Assembly: GCF_009604405.1 (NCBI RefSeq)
Contig: NZ_WEGK01000018.1
Location: 62,001-126,000, forward strand
DNA length: 64,000 bases
DNA from: Nocardia macrotermitis
GTDB lineage: Bacteria > Actinomycetota > Actinomycetes > Mycobacteriales > Mycobacteriaceae
Direction: 5' to 3'
Shown in pieces: positions 52,199 to 61,361 of the stretch. Made by a program: the position numbers and the translations under genes. Within the stretch, counting starts at the first letter, position 1. Each line of letters opens with the position of its first letter. Below the pieces are notes generated by a model that did not search any database, had not been told where the DNA came from, and saw only the letters and a list, made by a program, of their open reading frames with translations.

Positions 52199-52326
52199 CG
52201 GCGAACGTGGCGCGCACGGTTGGCGAAATGCGCGGTGTGTCCGACGAACGTGGCGTGCATGCTCGGCGAAAAGCGGGGTGCGGCCAACGGAAGGCGCAGT
52301 GCGGCTGGCGAAACGCGTAGCGCGGC
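52199..52326. repeat. Degenerate 43-bp direct repeats (three copies)
   Basis: Three units of 43, 43 and 42 bp share GAACGTGGCGYGCAYG, GGCGAAA and GCGCGGYG-type blocks. They lie in the 310-bp gap between the hydrolase start (52020) and the phospholipase stop (52331), where no gene is supported. Units can be read as two related half-units of about 21 bp. Confidence 0.7.
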
Positions 52327-52330
52327 CGTG

Positions 52331-53098
52331 TCATTGGGGTGGCTCGGGGCGATCGGCCGTCGTGCGGGTGCGCCGCCTGCCGCGCGCGATCTCGATGACC
52401 AGGAGTGCGAGGGCGCTGAGTATCAGGGCCGCGGGGGCGGCGATGGTGAGGAATTGGTGGCCGAAGTGTTCGCCGGAGAGGCGGTGGCCGAAGAGGTATT
52501 CGGGGCGGGGTGGGGCGTAGTTCTGGCGGCGGGAGTTGAGGTCGACGGCGGTCGCGGCGACGGTGGCCATGGTTCGGCACTGGGCTCGGCGCAGGCCGTG
52601 GCGGTCGGCGCAGGCGGCCTGCATGCGATTCTCGAGGGCGCCATCGATCGCCTGGCGGGCCCAGGGGCCCAGCGGCTGGCCGTGGTCGTCGGCGTAACGC
52701 AGCAGGTCGTAGCCGAGGTCGTGGGCCTGGCAGGCGGTGCGGAACTCGATCGGCAGCCGGACTGGTGAGGAACACCCACCACCCGGATCCACCAGCAGCC
52801 CACCGGATTTCACCGGACGATACCCACGCTCGGCGGCAAAATCCTCCGGCAGCACCACCTCGTCGGGATGTGGTCCGACCAGGCCCGCCACCGCCACCCG
52901 GGCCGCGGAATTCTCCCCGGGTGCAATCCCGACGGCAGCCCCGGCAACCGGCTGCGCGACGACGAACACAGCCACAGCGAGCGCCCCGCCCCCGGCCAGC
53001 ATCCGCCCCCACCACACCTCGCGTGCGGTCGAGGTGGAACGGGAGTCGCGGCGGATGGGGTCGACGCGCTGCGGGACTGCGGCTCGGTGCTCGCTCAT
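52331..53098 (-). CDS. Secreted/membrane prokaryotic phospholipase A2 family protein
   Basis: A 255-aa protein. ATG 53098 opens before a signal-anchor (MLAGGGALAVAVFVVAQPVA, about 33-52). The PLA2 catalytic motif CxAHDxGY is CQAHDLGYDLL, with H126 and D127. The calcium loop region GGLLVDPGGGCSSPV and cysteines C109, C123, C163 and C174 support a disulfide-bonded domain. A C-terminal helix (PAALILSALALLVIEIARG) plus RRRR suggests it stays membrane-bound with the enzyme outside. It would cleave sn-2 acyl chains of phospholipids. It is divergent from the histidine kinase gene. Confidence 0.88.
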   Translation of the reverse strand: MSEHRAAVPQRVDPIRRDSRSTSTAREVWWGRMLAGGGALAVAVFVVAQPVAGAAVGIAPGENSAARVAVAGLVGPHPDEVVLPEDFAAERGYRPVKSGGLLVDPGGGCSSPVRLPIEFRTACQAHDLGYDLLRYADDHGQPLGPWARQAIDGALENRMQAACADRHGLRRAQCRTMATVAATAVDLNSRRQNYAPPRPEYLFGHRLSGEHFGHQFLTIAAPAALILSALALLVIEIARGRRRTRTTADRPEPPQ

Positions 53099-53266
53099 GG
53101 TTCGAAAAGGTATGAATCCGAACGTGAATCGGGCCTCACGCTGGGGATCTGTTCCCGAGCGGGCACGGTGGGGGAGCCCGGTATCGCACCAGTACCGGGG
53201 TAGGGGGTGCGAATTCACCCGCGGGTATGACGGAATCGGGTGGGCGGGGTTTCTAGGGTCGTGGGT

Positions 53267-54478
53267 ATGGCTCGGAGGATGCGGATGCTCGCGCGCACGG
53301 CGCGGGATCCGAAACAGGTGCGGTTGTGGTTCGACATCGCCACCGTGGTGGTGGCCGTGACCATGTTCTCGGTGGCCTGGCCGACCTTGCATCTGACGCA
53401 TCAGGTGCCCGCTGCGGCACAGCCGTTCATCGCGGGACTGGCGGCGCTGCCGATCGTGCTGGTGCGGGTGAATCCGGCTCTGGGATGGTCGATTTCGGCG
53501 GGCTCGGCACTGCTGATCGCGTTGGCGATTCCGCATCAGCCGGGCAACAACCTGCCGTTCCAGGTCGTGCACATCCTGGTGTTCTTCCCGCTGCTGTTCG
53601 CGGTCGCGGTGCGTGCGCACATCCGGATGGTGGTGATCGCCTGGCTGTGCTCGGCGCTGCTGTTCGCCACCACGATGGCGGACGCGGATCAGTCGGTCGC
53701 CTCCTCCGCGTTCGGCTGGCCGATCGCGATGACGGCTCTGGTGCTGTTCGGTCTGCTGGTGCGCTGGCTGGTGCTCTCGCGCCGGGCGCTGGTCGAACAG
53801 GAGGAGGTCAGCGAGCTCGAACGGGCCCGCCGCACCGTCCTCGAGGAGAAGGCGCGCATCGCCCGCGATCTGCACGACGTGGTCGCGCATCACATGTCGA
53901 TGGTGGTGGTGCAGGCCCAGACCGCGCCCTACCGGATCGACGACGTATCACCTTCCGCGCGTGCGGAATTCGAATCGATCGGCGCGTCGGCCCGGGACGC
54001 GCTCAACGAGGTCCGCAGCATGCTGGGCGTGCTGCGCAGCGACGGCCAGCTGCCCGAGCACGCACCGCAGCCCGTGGCCGCCGACGTGCTGCCGCTGCTG
54101 GAGGGCGCGCGCCGGGCCGGTGTCCCGATCGACTGGACCATCGAGGGGCCGCTGCACACCGTGCCGGACACGGTCGGCCTCGCGCTGTACCGGATCGCGC
54201 AGGAATCGCTGTCCAACGCCTCGCGGCACGCCCCGCACGCGGCGGTGCGGCTGAGCCTGATCGTCCGGACCGAGAGCGTGGAGCTGACCGTCGTCAACGC
54301 CCCTGGCGAATCTCCGGTCGAGGGCACCCCCGGCACCGGCATCGTCGGGATGCGCGCCCGCGCGGAATCCATCGGCGGCACCCTCACCGCGGAACCGCGC
54401 CCCGACGGCGGGTTCGAGGTCCGCGCGAGCCTGCCGTCCAGCCCCTCCGTCATTGCCGCACCGCCCGCGCTGCCGTAG
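53267..54478 (+). CDS. NarL/DesK-type sensor histidine kinase
   Basis: A 403-aa protein. There are about five or six N-terminal membrane helices (20-170), with no large extracytoplasmic sensor. The HisKA_3 phospho-acceptor is H203 in RIARDLHDVVAHHMSMVVVQ. The ATPase domain has ALYRIAQESLSNASRHAPHA (N-box) and GTGIVGMRARAESIGGTL (G-box). ATG 53267 or 53279 may be the start. The response regulator that should pair with it is two genes downstream (55494), after uppP. A membrane- or envelope-related signal is inferred from the lack of a sensor domain and the uppP neighbour. Confidence 0.92.
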   Translation: MARRMRMLARTARDPKQVRLWFDIATVVVAVTMFSVAWPTLHLTHQVPAAAQPFIAGLAALPIVLVRVNPALGWSISAGSALLIALAIPHQPGNNLPFQVVHILVFFPLLFAVAVRAHIRMVVIAWLCSALLFATTMADADQSVASSAFGWPIAMTALVLFGLLVRWLVLSRRALVEQEEVSELERARRTVLEEKARIARDLHDVVAHHMSMVVVQAQTAPYRIDDVSPSARAEFESIGASARDALNEVRSMLGVLRSDGQLPEHAPQPVAADVLPLLEGARRAGVPIDWTIEGPLHTVPDTVGLALYRIAQESLSNASRHAPHAAVRLSLIVRTESVELTVVNAPGESPVEGTPGTGIVGMRARAESIGGTLTAEPRPDGGFEVRASLPSSPSVIAAPPALP

Positions 54479-54538
54479 TTCGCGGCGGCCCGGGAACTGG
54501 TGCGGCAGATCGATACCGCGCATGGGAGACTCGTCACG

Positions 54539-55483
54539 ATGCTCACCTACTTCCAAGCCATCGTGATCGGTGCGCTGCAAGGCGTCACCGAGTTGTTCCC
54601 CATCTCCAGTCTCGGCCATTCCGTGCTGGTCCCGGCGTGGATCGGCGGCAGCTGGCAGGAGCTCGTCACCCAGGGAGATTCCAGTTCGGGCACGCCGTAT
54701 CTGGCGTTCGTGGTCGCTCTGCACGTCGCGACGGCGATCGCGCTGCTCGGGTACTACTGGCGGGACTGGCGCGACATCATCATCGGATTCGTGCAGACCC
54801 TGCGCACCCGCCGCATCGAGACCTCCACCCAGCGGCTGGCCTGGCTGATCGTCATCGCCACCATCCCGGTCGGCATTCTCGGTCTGGCCCTGGAACATCC
54901 GCTGCGCACGCTGTTCGCCACCCCGATCTACGCGAGCATCTTCCTGATGCTCAACGGTGTGGTGCTGATCGTCGGCGAGGGGCTGCGTCGCCGCAACGCG
55001 CCGTCGCTCTCGGACTACGGACGCAAATTCGCCGAGGACGAGGCGCGCGCCTCGGGCCACGACGGCGAGGTGCTGACCGAGGAACATCTCGCCTCCGACG
55101 AGCGGCTCGCGGCGTTGAGCGTGAAGGATGCGCTCGGCATCGGACTCGCCCAGTCCGGCGCGCTGCTGGCCGGATTCAGCCGTTCCGGCCTGACCATGAT
55201 CGGCGGCCTGCTGCGCGGCCTCGATCACGAGGACACCGCCAAATTCGCCTTCCTGCTGGCCACCCCGGTGATCCTGGCCGCGGGCGTGCTGAAGCTGCCC
55301 GAACTGGCCGGTCCGCAGGGGCGCGACATCATCGGTCAGGCCGTGGTCGGCTCGATCGTCGCGGGTCTGGCGGCGTGGTTCGCGGTGCGTTTCCTGGAAC
55401 GGTTCTTCAAGACCCGCACGATGCTGCCGTTCGCGGTGTACTGCCTGATCGTGGGTCTGCTGTCGATCATCCGATTCGCCTGA
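54539..55483 (+). CDS. uppP: Undecaprenyl-diphosphatase UppP (BacA-type)
   Basis: A 314-aa multi-pass membrane protein. It has the (Q)GVTELFPISSLGH motif near residue 14 and a second catalytic motif AGFSRSGLTM (usual form PGxSRSG). It releases undecaprenyl phosphate from the diphosphate, recycling the lipid carrier of cell-wall sugars. It is longer than typical UppP (about 270-280 aa) because of an acidic cytoplasmic insert SLSDYGRKFAEDEARASGHD onward (about 155-195). It lies between a histidine kinase and its response regulator, with the regulator starting 10 bp after the stop, so all three are probably cotranscribed. Whether this variant is the main UppP is uncertain. Confidence 0.88.
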   Translation: MLTYFQAIVIGALQGVTELFPISSLGHSVLVPAWIGGSWQELVTQGDSSSGTPYLAFVVALHVATAIALLGYYWRDWRDIIIGFVQTLRTRRIETSTQRLAWLIVIATIPVGILGLALEHPLRTLFATPIYASIFLMLNGVVLIVGEGLRRRNAPSLSDYGRKFAEDEARASGHDGEVLTEEHLASDERLAALSVKDALGIGLAQSGALLAGFSRSGLTMIGGLLRGLDHEDTAKFAFLLATPVILAAGVLKLPELAGPQGRDIIGQAVVGSIVAGLAAWFAVRFLERFFKTRTMLPFAVYCLIVGLLSIIRFA

Positions 55484-55493
55484 GGCAGCATCC

Positions 55494-56153
55494 GTGCCCA
55501 TCACCGTGTTGATCGCCGACGATCAGGCGATGGTCCGGCAGGGCTTCGGCGCGCTGCTGGCCGCGCAATCCGACATCAGCGTCATCGGTGACGCCGCGAA
55601 CGGGCAGATCGCGGTGTCCGAGGCCAAACGCCTGCGCCCCGATGTGGTGCTGATGGATGTGCGCATGCCGGAGATGAACGGCCTCGATGCCGCGCGTGCC
55701 ATTCTCGCCGCCGGATTCGATCCGCCGGTGCGGGTGCTGATGTTGACGACGTTCGATATCGACGACTACGTGTACGAGGCATTGAGCCTGGGGGCCAGTG
55801 GTTTTCTGCTCAAGGACGCGCCGGCCGAGGAGTTGGTGCGCGCGGTGCGGGTCGTCGCGGACGGTCAGGCGCTACTCGCCCCGACGGTCACCCGGCGGCT
55901 CATCGCGGATGTCACCCGCAGACGCGCCCGCCGCACCCCGTCCCCGGCGTTGAACGCCCTCACCCCGCGCGAACGCGAGGTACTCGAACTCCTGGCCCGC
56001 GGGATGTCGAACATCGAGATCGCCGAGGCGCTGTTCGTCGCGGAGCAGACCGTGAAAACGCATGTATCGAAGGTATTTTCGAAATTGGACCTGCGTGATC
56101 GGGCGCAGGCGGTGGTGCTGGCCTACGAATCGGGTCTGGTGACGCCGGGCTGA
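55494..56153 (+). CDS. NarL/FixJ-type response regulator
   Basis: A 219-aa protein with a GTG start 10 bp after uppP. Receiver: ADD at 8-10, phospho-acceptor D55 in VVLMDVRMPEMNG, T in LMLTTFD and K in FLLKDAP. The C-terminal LuxR-type HTH (about 150-215) is LTPREREVLELLARGMSNIE, then VAEQTVKTHVSKVFSKL. It should be phosphorylated by the kinase encoded at 53267. Targets are unknown, with autocontrol of the operon likely. Confidence 0.95.
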   Translation: MPITVLIADDQAMVRQGFGALLAAQSDISVIGDAANGQIAVSEAKRLRPDVVLMDVRMPEMNGLDAARAILAAGFDPPVRVLMLTTFDIDDYVYEALSLGASGFLLKDAPAEELVRAVRVVADGQALLAPTVTRRLIADVTRRRARRTPSPALNALTPREREVLELLARGMSNIEIAEALFVAEQTVKTHVSKVFSKLDLRDRAQAVVLAYESGLVTPG

Positions 56154-56265
56154 ATTTCTCCAGCAGGAAGTACAGAGTGCAGGTCGAGTAGTATGCGCGT
56201 GGCATCGACTCACACCACCGTCCCCGCGCACGCGGGACGCGCCCGTCGCCGGAAGGGGGTCGTAG

Positions 56266-58038
56266 ATGTTGCAGAGCGGTGATGTGTTCGCCGGGTTCTC
56301 CGTCGAACGCCTCCTCGGTCAGGGCGGTATGGGGTCGGTCTATCTCGCGCGGCATCCGCGACTGCAACGGCAGACGGCGCTGAAGCTGCTGAACCGGGAA
56401 CTGTTCGCGGACGCGGAGATTCGCGCGCGTTTCGAGCGCGAGGCCGATCTCGTCGCGCAGCTCGATCACCCGAACATCGTGGCCGTCTACGACCGCGGCG
56501 TCGAGGACGAGCAACTGTGGATCAGCATGCAGTACATCGACGGCGTCGACGCGGCCACGGTGGATCCGCGCACCCTGCCGCCCGAGCGCGCGGTGCAGAT
56601 CATCGAAGGTGTCGCTGCCGCACTGGATTACGCGCACGGCAACGGGGTGCTGCATCGGGATGTGAAGCCCGCCAACATCATGCTGGGCCGCGATACCAAC
56701 GGCAAGGGCGAGCGGGTCTACCTCACGGACTTCGGAATCGCCCGGCTCCGAGAGGATTCCACGCATCTGACGCAGGCCGGGATGTTCACCGCGACGCTGG
56801 CCTACGCCTCGCCGGAGCAGATGACCGGGTCGCCGCTGGACAACCGCTCGGATCAATACGCGCTGGGGTGTGCGCTGTACTGGTTGCTGAGCGGGACCGG
56901 GCCGTTCGATTCGGAGGATCCCGCCGAGCTGATCCACGGTCATCTGCAATTGCCGTTGCCGCCGGTGAGCGCGCGTCGGCCCGGGTTGAATCCGGCGATG
57001 GATCTGGTGCTGGCGCGGGCGATGGCCAAGCGGGCGGTCGACCGGTTCGCCAGCTGTGCGGATTTCGCCGCGGCGGCGAAGCAGGCGTTGACCGCGCCGG
57101 TGCCCGTTGCGCCGCCGGTTGGTGCGGTGCCGCCCGTGGGGTTGCGTCCGGGGGTGCCGTTGGCTCCTGCGGGAGTGCCACCGGTCGGGGTGCCGCCCGC
57201 GGGAGTGCCGCCGGTCGGGGTTCCGGTCGCCGGGTCGGCGATGAACGGGCATCAGGTGGGGGTTGCGGTCCAGACGCCGCCGGTGCCTCCGCAGGGTGGT
57301 TTCTCACCGAATCCCGCTGTGCCGCAACCGGTTTCGAAGCAGACCTCCAACCTGCTGCTGTGGGGTGTGCTGGGTGTGGTCGCCCTGTTGGTCGTCGTCG
57401 GCGTGGGCCTGCTGGTACTCCCCGGCGGTTCGCATCCCGAGGTTGCCGGGCCGAAGGCCACCGCACCGGCGACCGCGTCGGGAGCCGTGACGCCGAGCAC
57501 GATGGGGCGTTCGGATCCGGTCGACGAGATCGAACATTCCTTCCCGACGCTGCTACCACAGGGGGGCGCGAACGCCGGGGAGGCGTATCAGGGCCGGATG
57601 TCCTGCCAGCGCAGCCAGGCCGGTGAGCCCGGCAAGGTGCTGCTGAACGACCCGGTGACCAGTGCGGTCCGGCGCACCGACCCACTCGCCTCGACGAACT
57701 GGATCGGAGCCTGGGAATGCACCGCACGCCAGACCTCGTTCAGTTACGCGATCGTGGTATTCGACAGTCCCGCCGCGGTCCAAGCCGCCCTGGCCCAGGC
57801 GCCCATCACCCGGACCACCACCAGTAGCAAGGGCGGTACCTCCTGCACCGTCCGCAAGTGGATCGTGCCGCAGGAGGGGATGCAGACCGAGGCCGCCGAG
57901 ATGCTCGTCTCCTTCGAATCCGATCCGGCGCGGGCGAATACGCTGCTCTACGCCTACAACACCGGTCCGGTGGAGATGATGGCCGAATCTCCCGCGCACG
58001 AGGTGCTCGACAAGTGGTGGGATCAGACGCCGCTGTGA
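56266..58038 (+). CDS. Transmembrane serine/threonine protein kinase (Pkn-type)
   Basis: A 590-aa protein. ATG follows AAGGGGG. Kinase domain 10-275: the glycine loop is GQGGMG, K40 binds ATP, HRDVKPANIM has catalytic D132, and DFG has D155. A Pro/Gly/Val linker with GVPPVGVPPAG repeats (about 290-325) leads to one transmembrane helix (362-385). The extracellular domain has cysteines in MSCQRS, WECTAR and TSCTVR and resembles the sensor modules of mycobacterial Pkn kinases without a PASTA repeat. It probably senses an envelope signal. It follows the two-component operon but has its own upstream region. Confidence 0.93.
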   Translation: MLQSGDVFAGFSVERLLGQGGMGSVYLARHPRLQRQTALKLLNRELFADAEIRARFEREADLVAQLDHPNIVAVYDRGVEDEQLWISMQYIDGVDAATVDPRTLPPERAVQIIEGVAAALDYAHGNGVLHRDVKPANIMLGRDTNGKGERVYLTDFGIARLREDSTHLTQAGMFTATLAYASPEQMTGSPLDNRSDQYALGCALYWLLSGTGPFDSEDPAELIHGHLQLPLPPVSARRPGLNPAMDLVLARAMAKRAVDRFASCADFAAAAKQALTAPVPVAPPVGAVPPVGLRPGVPLAPAGVPPVGVPPAGVPPVGVPVAGSAMNGHQVGVAVQTPPVPPQGGFSPNPAVPQPVSKQTSNLLLWGVLGVVALLVVVGVGLLVLPGGSHPEVAGPKATAPATASGAVTPSTMGRSDPVDEIEHSFPTLLPQGGANAGEAYQGRMSCQRSQAGEPGKVLLNDPVTSAVRRTDPLASTNWIGAWECTARQTSFSYAIVVFDSPAAVQAALAQAPITRTTTSSKGGTSCTVRKWIVPQEGMQTEAAEMLVSFESDPARANTLLYAYNTGPVEMMAESPAHEVLDKWWDQTPL

Positions 58039-58095
58039 AGCGTTCGCGCACAACGTGATCGGGTGCTGTGCGCGCGGGACACGCGGTGGCGCAGG

Positions 58096-58899
58096 CTATT
58101 TGCGGGCGACGGCCGCGTAGGCGGAGACCTCCGCGTCCATCTTCTCGGGAGTCGGAGCACCGTCCGGACGCCAGCGGTGCGGGACCTCGACACCGGGATC
58201 GATCAGCTCGAATCGCTCGAAGAAGCGGGCGAATTCGGCCTTCGACCGGACCTGGCAGGGCAGGCCGCTGTGGCGGTAGATGTCGACGACGGTGCCGATC
58301 GAGGTCGGATCGAAGTCCGGGGTCACATGGGTCATCACCAGATACGAGCCGGGCGCGAGACGGTCCATCAGGGTGTCGACGATGCCGTGCGGGTCGCGGT
58401 CGTCGGGGATGAAGTGCAGCAGGGCGTTGAGGCTGAGCGCGATCGGCCGGGTCAGGTCCAGGGTGTCGTGCAGGCCGGGGGATTCGAGGATCTGCTCGGG
58501 TGTGGTGACATCGGCGGAGACGTAGTTGGTGCGGCCCTCCGGGGAACTCACCATCAACGCTCGGGCGTGCACCAGGACCAGCGGATCGTTGTCGGCGTAG
58601 ACGATTCGCGCGTCGGGCGCGACCTGCTGGGCGACCTGATGCAGATTCGGCTCGGTCGGGATACCGGTTCCGATGTCGAGGAACTGACGAACACCCGCGT
58701 TCGCGAGATAACGGGTCACCCGGTGGATGAACGCCCTGTTCTGCCGTGCGGCCACCCGCACTCCGGGCCAGATGCCCACCACCTTCTCCGCCGCCTCCCG
58801 ATCCGCGCGGTAGTGATCCTTACCGCCGAGGTAGTAGTCGTACATCCGGGCGGTATGGGGCTGATCCTTCTGGAGGTCGACAGGAGGGCCGGGTTCCAC
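58096..58899 (-). CDS. SAM-dependent methyltransferase (DUF574/Methyltransf_19)
   Basis: A 267-aa protein. GTG 58899 has AAAGGA 10 nt upstream. A far longer frame to 60981 is rejected. The family landmarks are PHTARMYDYYLGGKDHYRAD at the N-terminus, then GVRQFLDIGTGIPTEPNLHQ (motif I) and IVYADNDPLVLVHARALM. This family is expanded in actinomycetes and often lies near Scr1/DUF397 regulators. Such a regulator is encoded 1.3 kb away (60225-61106). The substrate is unknown. Confidence 0.92.
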   Translation of the reverse strand: MEPGPPVDLQKDQPHTARMYDYYLGGKDHYRADREAAEKVVGIWPGVRVAARQNRAFIHRVTRYLANAGVRQFLDIGTGIPTEPNLHQVAQQVAPDARIVYADNDPLVLVHARALMVSSPEGRTNYVSADVTTPEQILESPGLHDTLDLTRPIALSLNALLHFIPDDRDPHGIVDTLMDRLAPGSYLVMTHVTPDFDPTSIGTVVDIYRHSGLPCQVRSKAEFARFFERFELIDPGVEVPHRWRPDGAPTPEKMDAEVSAYAAVARK

Positions 58900-59082
58900 A
58901 GTTCGGAGTCCTTTCGAAGTCGATGCGATATCAAGGTAGCAAGCGGTCGCTCGCCGGGCGTGTCGTTCCGGCCTCGGGCACCCGCGATCGTGCGTCCGGC
59001 AACAGCCTCGCCCCGGTTGTGCTGCGACGGTGTGCTTTTGACGCTTGGTCGCCGCCCGGTGCGTGTGGGAGGGTGATCTCCC

Positions 59083-60210
59083 ATGATCGGCGGACAGCGG
59101 ATGCGGATGCGGTGGCGGCCCGAGGCGGGGCGGCTGGTGACGTTGATGGCGGTGGCGTTCGGGATGACCGTCGTGATCACGCGGCTGTACCTGATGGCCT
59201 CGGGATATCCGAAGATCGGCGGCAGCGTCTATCACATCGCGCACGCCCTGTTCGGCGGGTTGCTGCTGGTGATCTCCTGCCTGCTGTTGCTGATGTCGTC
59301 GGGGCGCACGGCGATCACCTGGGCCGCGCTGCTGTCCGGGGTCGGGTTGGGGTTGTTCATCGATGAGGTGGGCAAATTCATCACCGCGGACAACAACTAC
59401 TTCTTTCCGTTGGCCGCGCCGATCATCTATCTGGCCTTTCTGCTGACCGTCGCGGTGGCGCGGATGTCGGCTCGGCGGCGGACCAGGCATCCGGAGCTGG
59501 CGTTGGGGGCGATCACCGAGGAGATCGGGCAGTTCGTCGGCGATCGGATGAACGCCGCGCGCCGGGCCGAACTGCTCGCCGAACTGCGCGACATCGATCC
59601 GGGTGGCTGCGGCCCGGAACATCGCGAACTCGTTGTCGCACTGCACGATTACCTGACCGCGCTGCCGTGTGACACCGAGCCCGAACTCGGGCGGCGGCTG
59701 ACCCGGATAGGGGTGGGGCTCGAGAACCGGTTGCTGCCGTTGCCGCTGTTGCGTGGCGTGTTGATCGTGGTGTTGATCGCGCACGGGGTGTGGTCGCTGT
59801 TGCGTCTGGTGCTGGCCGGGGTGGTGATCGCGGGGTGGCATTCGCACTGGCACGAGGTCGACCACATGCTCGACCTCACCCAGGGGCACGGCTGGAAATC
59901 CTTGGTGGCCTTGGGGATTGCGGCCGTCGCCGAACTCGCGGTCGGTATCGGCTGCGCGGTGGGCGCGGTGGCGTGGACGCGCGGGAACGAGGAACTCGGT
60001 GTGCGCCTTGCCATCTGGTCCGATGTGGTGTCGCTGACCGTGGTGAACGTGCTGGCGAGCTACTTCAGCCAGTTCCTGACGGTGTTCACCGCGATCGCCG
60101 AGGCGTTGTTGCTGTGGGCGCTGGTGCGGTACCGCGATCGGCGGGCCCGGCAGCTGCGAACGGAGCAGACCGCGGACGCGGCGAACGACGGCGCGGAGGC
60201 CGCGTCGTAG
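59083..60210 (+). CDS. Integral membrane protein of unknown function
   Basis: A 375-aa protein. It has about eight hydrophobic helices: LMAVAFGMTVVITRLYL, ALFGGLLLVISCLLLLM, then LLSGVGLGLFIDEVGKFIT with a conserved-looking DEVGKFITADNNYFFP loop, which suggests a functional core. A 90-residue cytoplasmic segment (130-220) with charged helices separates two membrane halves, and the second half runs RGVLIVVLIAHGVWSLLRLV to SYFSQFLTVFTAIAEALL. No family is recognised. It is divergent from the DUF574 methyltransferase gene. Confidence 0.75.
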   Translation: MIGGQRMRMRWRPEAGRLVTLMAVAFGMTVVITRLYLMASGYPKIGGSVYHIAHALFGGLLLVISCLLLLMSSGRTAITWAALLSGVGLGLFIDEVGKFITADNNYFFPLAAPIIYLAFLLTVAVARMSARRRTRHPELALGAITEEIGQFVGDRMNAARRAELLAELRDIDPGGCGPEHRELVVALHDYLTALPCDTEPELGRRLTRIGVGLENRLLPLPLLRGVLIVVLIAHGVWSLLRLVLAGVVIAGWHSHWHEVDHMLDLTQGHGWKSLVALGIAAVAELAVGIGCAVGAVAWTRGNEELGVRLAIWSDVVSLTVVNVLASYFSQFLTVFTAIAEALLLWALVRYRDRRARQLRTEQTADAANDGAEAAS

Positions 60211-60224
60211 GGCTCGGGCGATAC

Positions 60225-61106
60225 TCATGCCGAGTACTCCCGTTCGATCTGGCGCAGCAGTTTCCTGGACTTCGTCTCGCTCAGGGCCACCGCCGCGATG
60301 GCCGCGAGCGCGTCGGCGTACAGCTCGATCTCGGCGGGTTTGTCCAGATATACGGCTCCGACGTAATTCTCGAGGAATACGACCGGGTTGTGCATCAGCG
60401 ACGGGGTCGGAAATCCCGGGAATTCGAACAGGACGAACGGACCGGTTTGCAGGCCGAGATAACCACCGGCCGCCAAGGGGACGACGCGGACGGATATGTT
60501 CGGACGGGCGCTCAATTTGTACAGGTGATGTATCTGGGATCGCATTACCGCCGCGCCGCCGATCCGATGACGCAGTACCGCCTCGCTGATCAATATCTCC
60601 AGTTTCGGCGGGTCCGGCGAATCGTGCAGCCGGGATTGGCGTATTTCGAGTACTTCGAGATGCCGTTCGAATTCCTCGTCGCTCAGTTGCGGCCGGTGAT
60701 CCCGTGCCAGCGCGCGGTGGTACTCGGCCGTCCGGACGAGGCCGGGGAGCAGGGTGAGCTGGAAGGATCGGATGCGGCTCGCGGCTTCCTCCAGGCTCAT
60801 GTACAGGTCCCGATCGAGGAGGATCGCGTCGGCGTAGGACTGCCACCAGCCGTCCTTGCGGGACTCGTCGGCCAGCCACAGCAGGTTGGCCAGATCCTCG
60901 CCCTCGACCCCGTAGACGCGGCACAGCGCCCGCACGGTCGGCTTCTTGATCTCGGCGGTGCGCCCGCGCTCCAGCCGCCACAGGGTCTGGCGGGCGATCT
61001 CGGCGAGTTCGGCGGCGGCGTCCAGGGTGAGGGCCGCGGCCAGTCGCAACTCGACCAGCCGTCTGGCGAGCAGCCTACGTGGCACGGTGGTCGGTTCGAT
61101 CGTCAT
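60225..61106 (-). CDS. XRE-type regulator, Scr1/DUF5753 family
   Basis: A 293-aa protein. ATG 61106 follows AAGGGGG at a short distance. An N-terminal helix-turn-helix (LDAAAELAEIARQTLWRLER, about 28-47) precedes the DUF5753 domain with LTLLPGLVRTAEYHRALARD, QSRLHDSPDPPKLEILISEA and FPGFPTPSLMHNPVVFLENY. These are usually next to a DUF397 gene in a regulator or antitoxin-like pair, but no DUF397 gene was found here. It is convergent with the membrane protein gene. Confidence 0.9.
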   Translation of the reverse strand: MTIEPTTVPRRLLARRLVELRLAAALTLDAAAELAEIARQTLWRLERGRTAEIKKPTVRALCRVYGVEGEDLANLLWLADESRKDGWWQSYADAILLDRDLYMSLEEAASRIRSFQLTLLPGLVRTAEYHRALARDHRPQLSDEEFERHLEVLEIRQSRLHDSPDPPKLEILISEAVLRHRIGGAAVMRSQIHHLYKLSARPNISVRVVPLAAGGYLGLQTGPFVLFEFPGFPTPSLMHNPVVFLENYVGAVYLDKPAEIELYADALAAIAAVALSETKSRKLLRQIEREYSA

Positions 61107-61327
61107 GAGGCCCCCTTCGGCTGTGGCTGCTGTATTCGGCGTGATCGGAGCGTGATCTGTCGGTGGCGGGTCCACGAACGACTGTAATAACTACCACCGA
61201 CAAACTCGAAGCTCCGAGCCGAGGCCGGGTGCGACCGAATATTCCGTCAGGAATATCCGTACCGGAATTCACCGTGCTGGAATCCGTGAAATGAATCGGC
61301 CCTGTGAAATCGGTCGCGACACGGAAA

Positions 61328-61361
61328 GGGCCGCCGACCTACTCGGAGAGGGCGGCGGCCC
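61328..61361 (-). terminator. Probable terminator of pfkA
   Basis: GGGCCGCCG (61328-61336) and CGGCGGCCC (61353-61361) are exact 9-bp inverted repeats with a 16-nt loop, 15 bp past the pfkA stop on the minus strand. The long loop makes this less certain. Confidence 0.6.

Noticed and set aside
49747..52287. 846-codon minus-strand frame taken as one hydrolase
   Set aside because: After about 50420 this frame loses similarity and runs antisense through gatA. The true C-terminus is in another frame ending at 50277, and the start is ATG 52020.
52331..53893. 520-codon extension of the phospholipase gene
   Set aside because: The extra N-terminus is antisense to the histidine kinase. ATG 53098 opens a proper signal-anchor.
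58096..60981. 961-codon minus-strand frame
   Set aside because: Only the last 267 codons resemble a protein family. The upstream part is antisense to the membrane protein gene and Arg/His/Pro-rich, as GC-rich shadow frames are.
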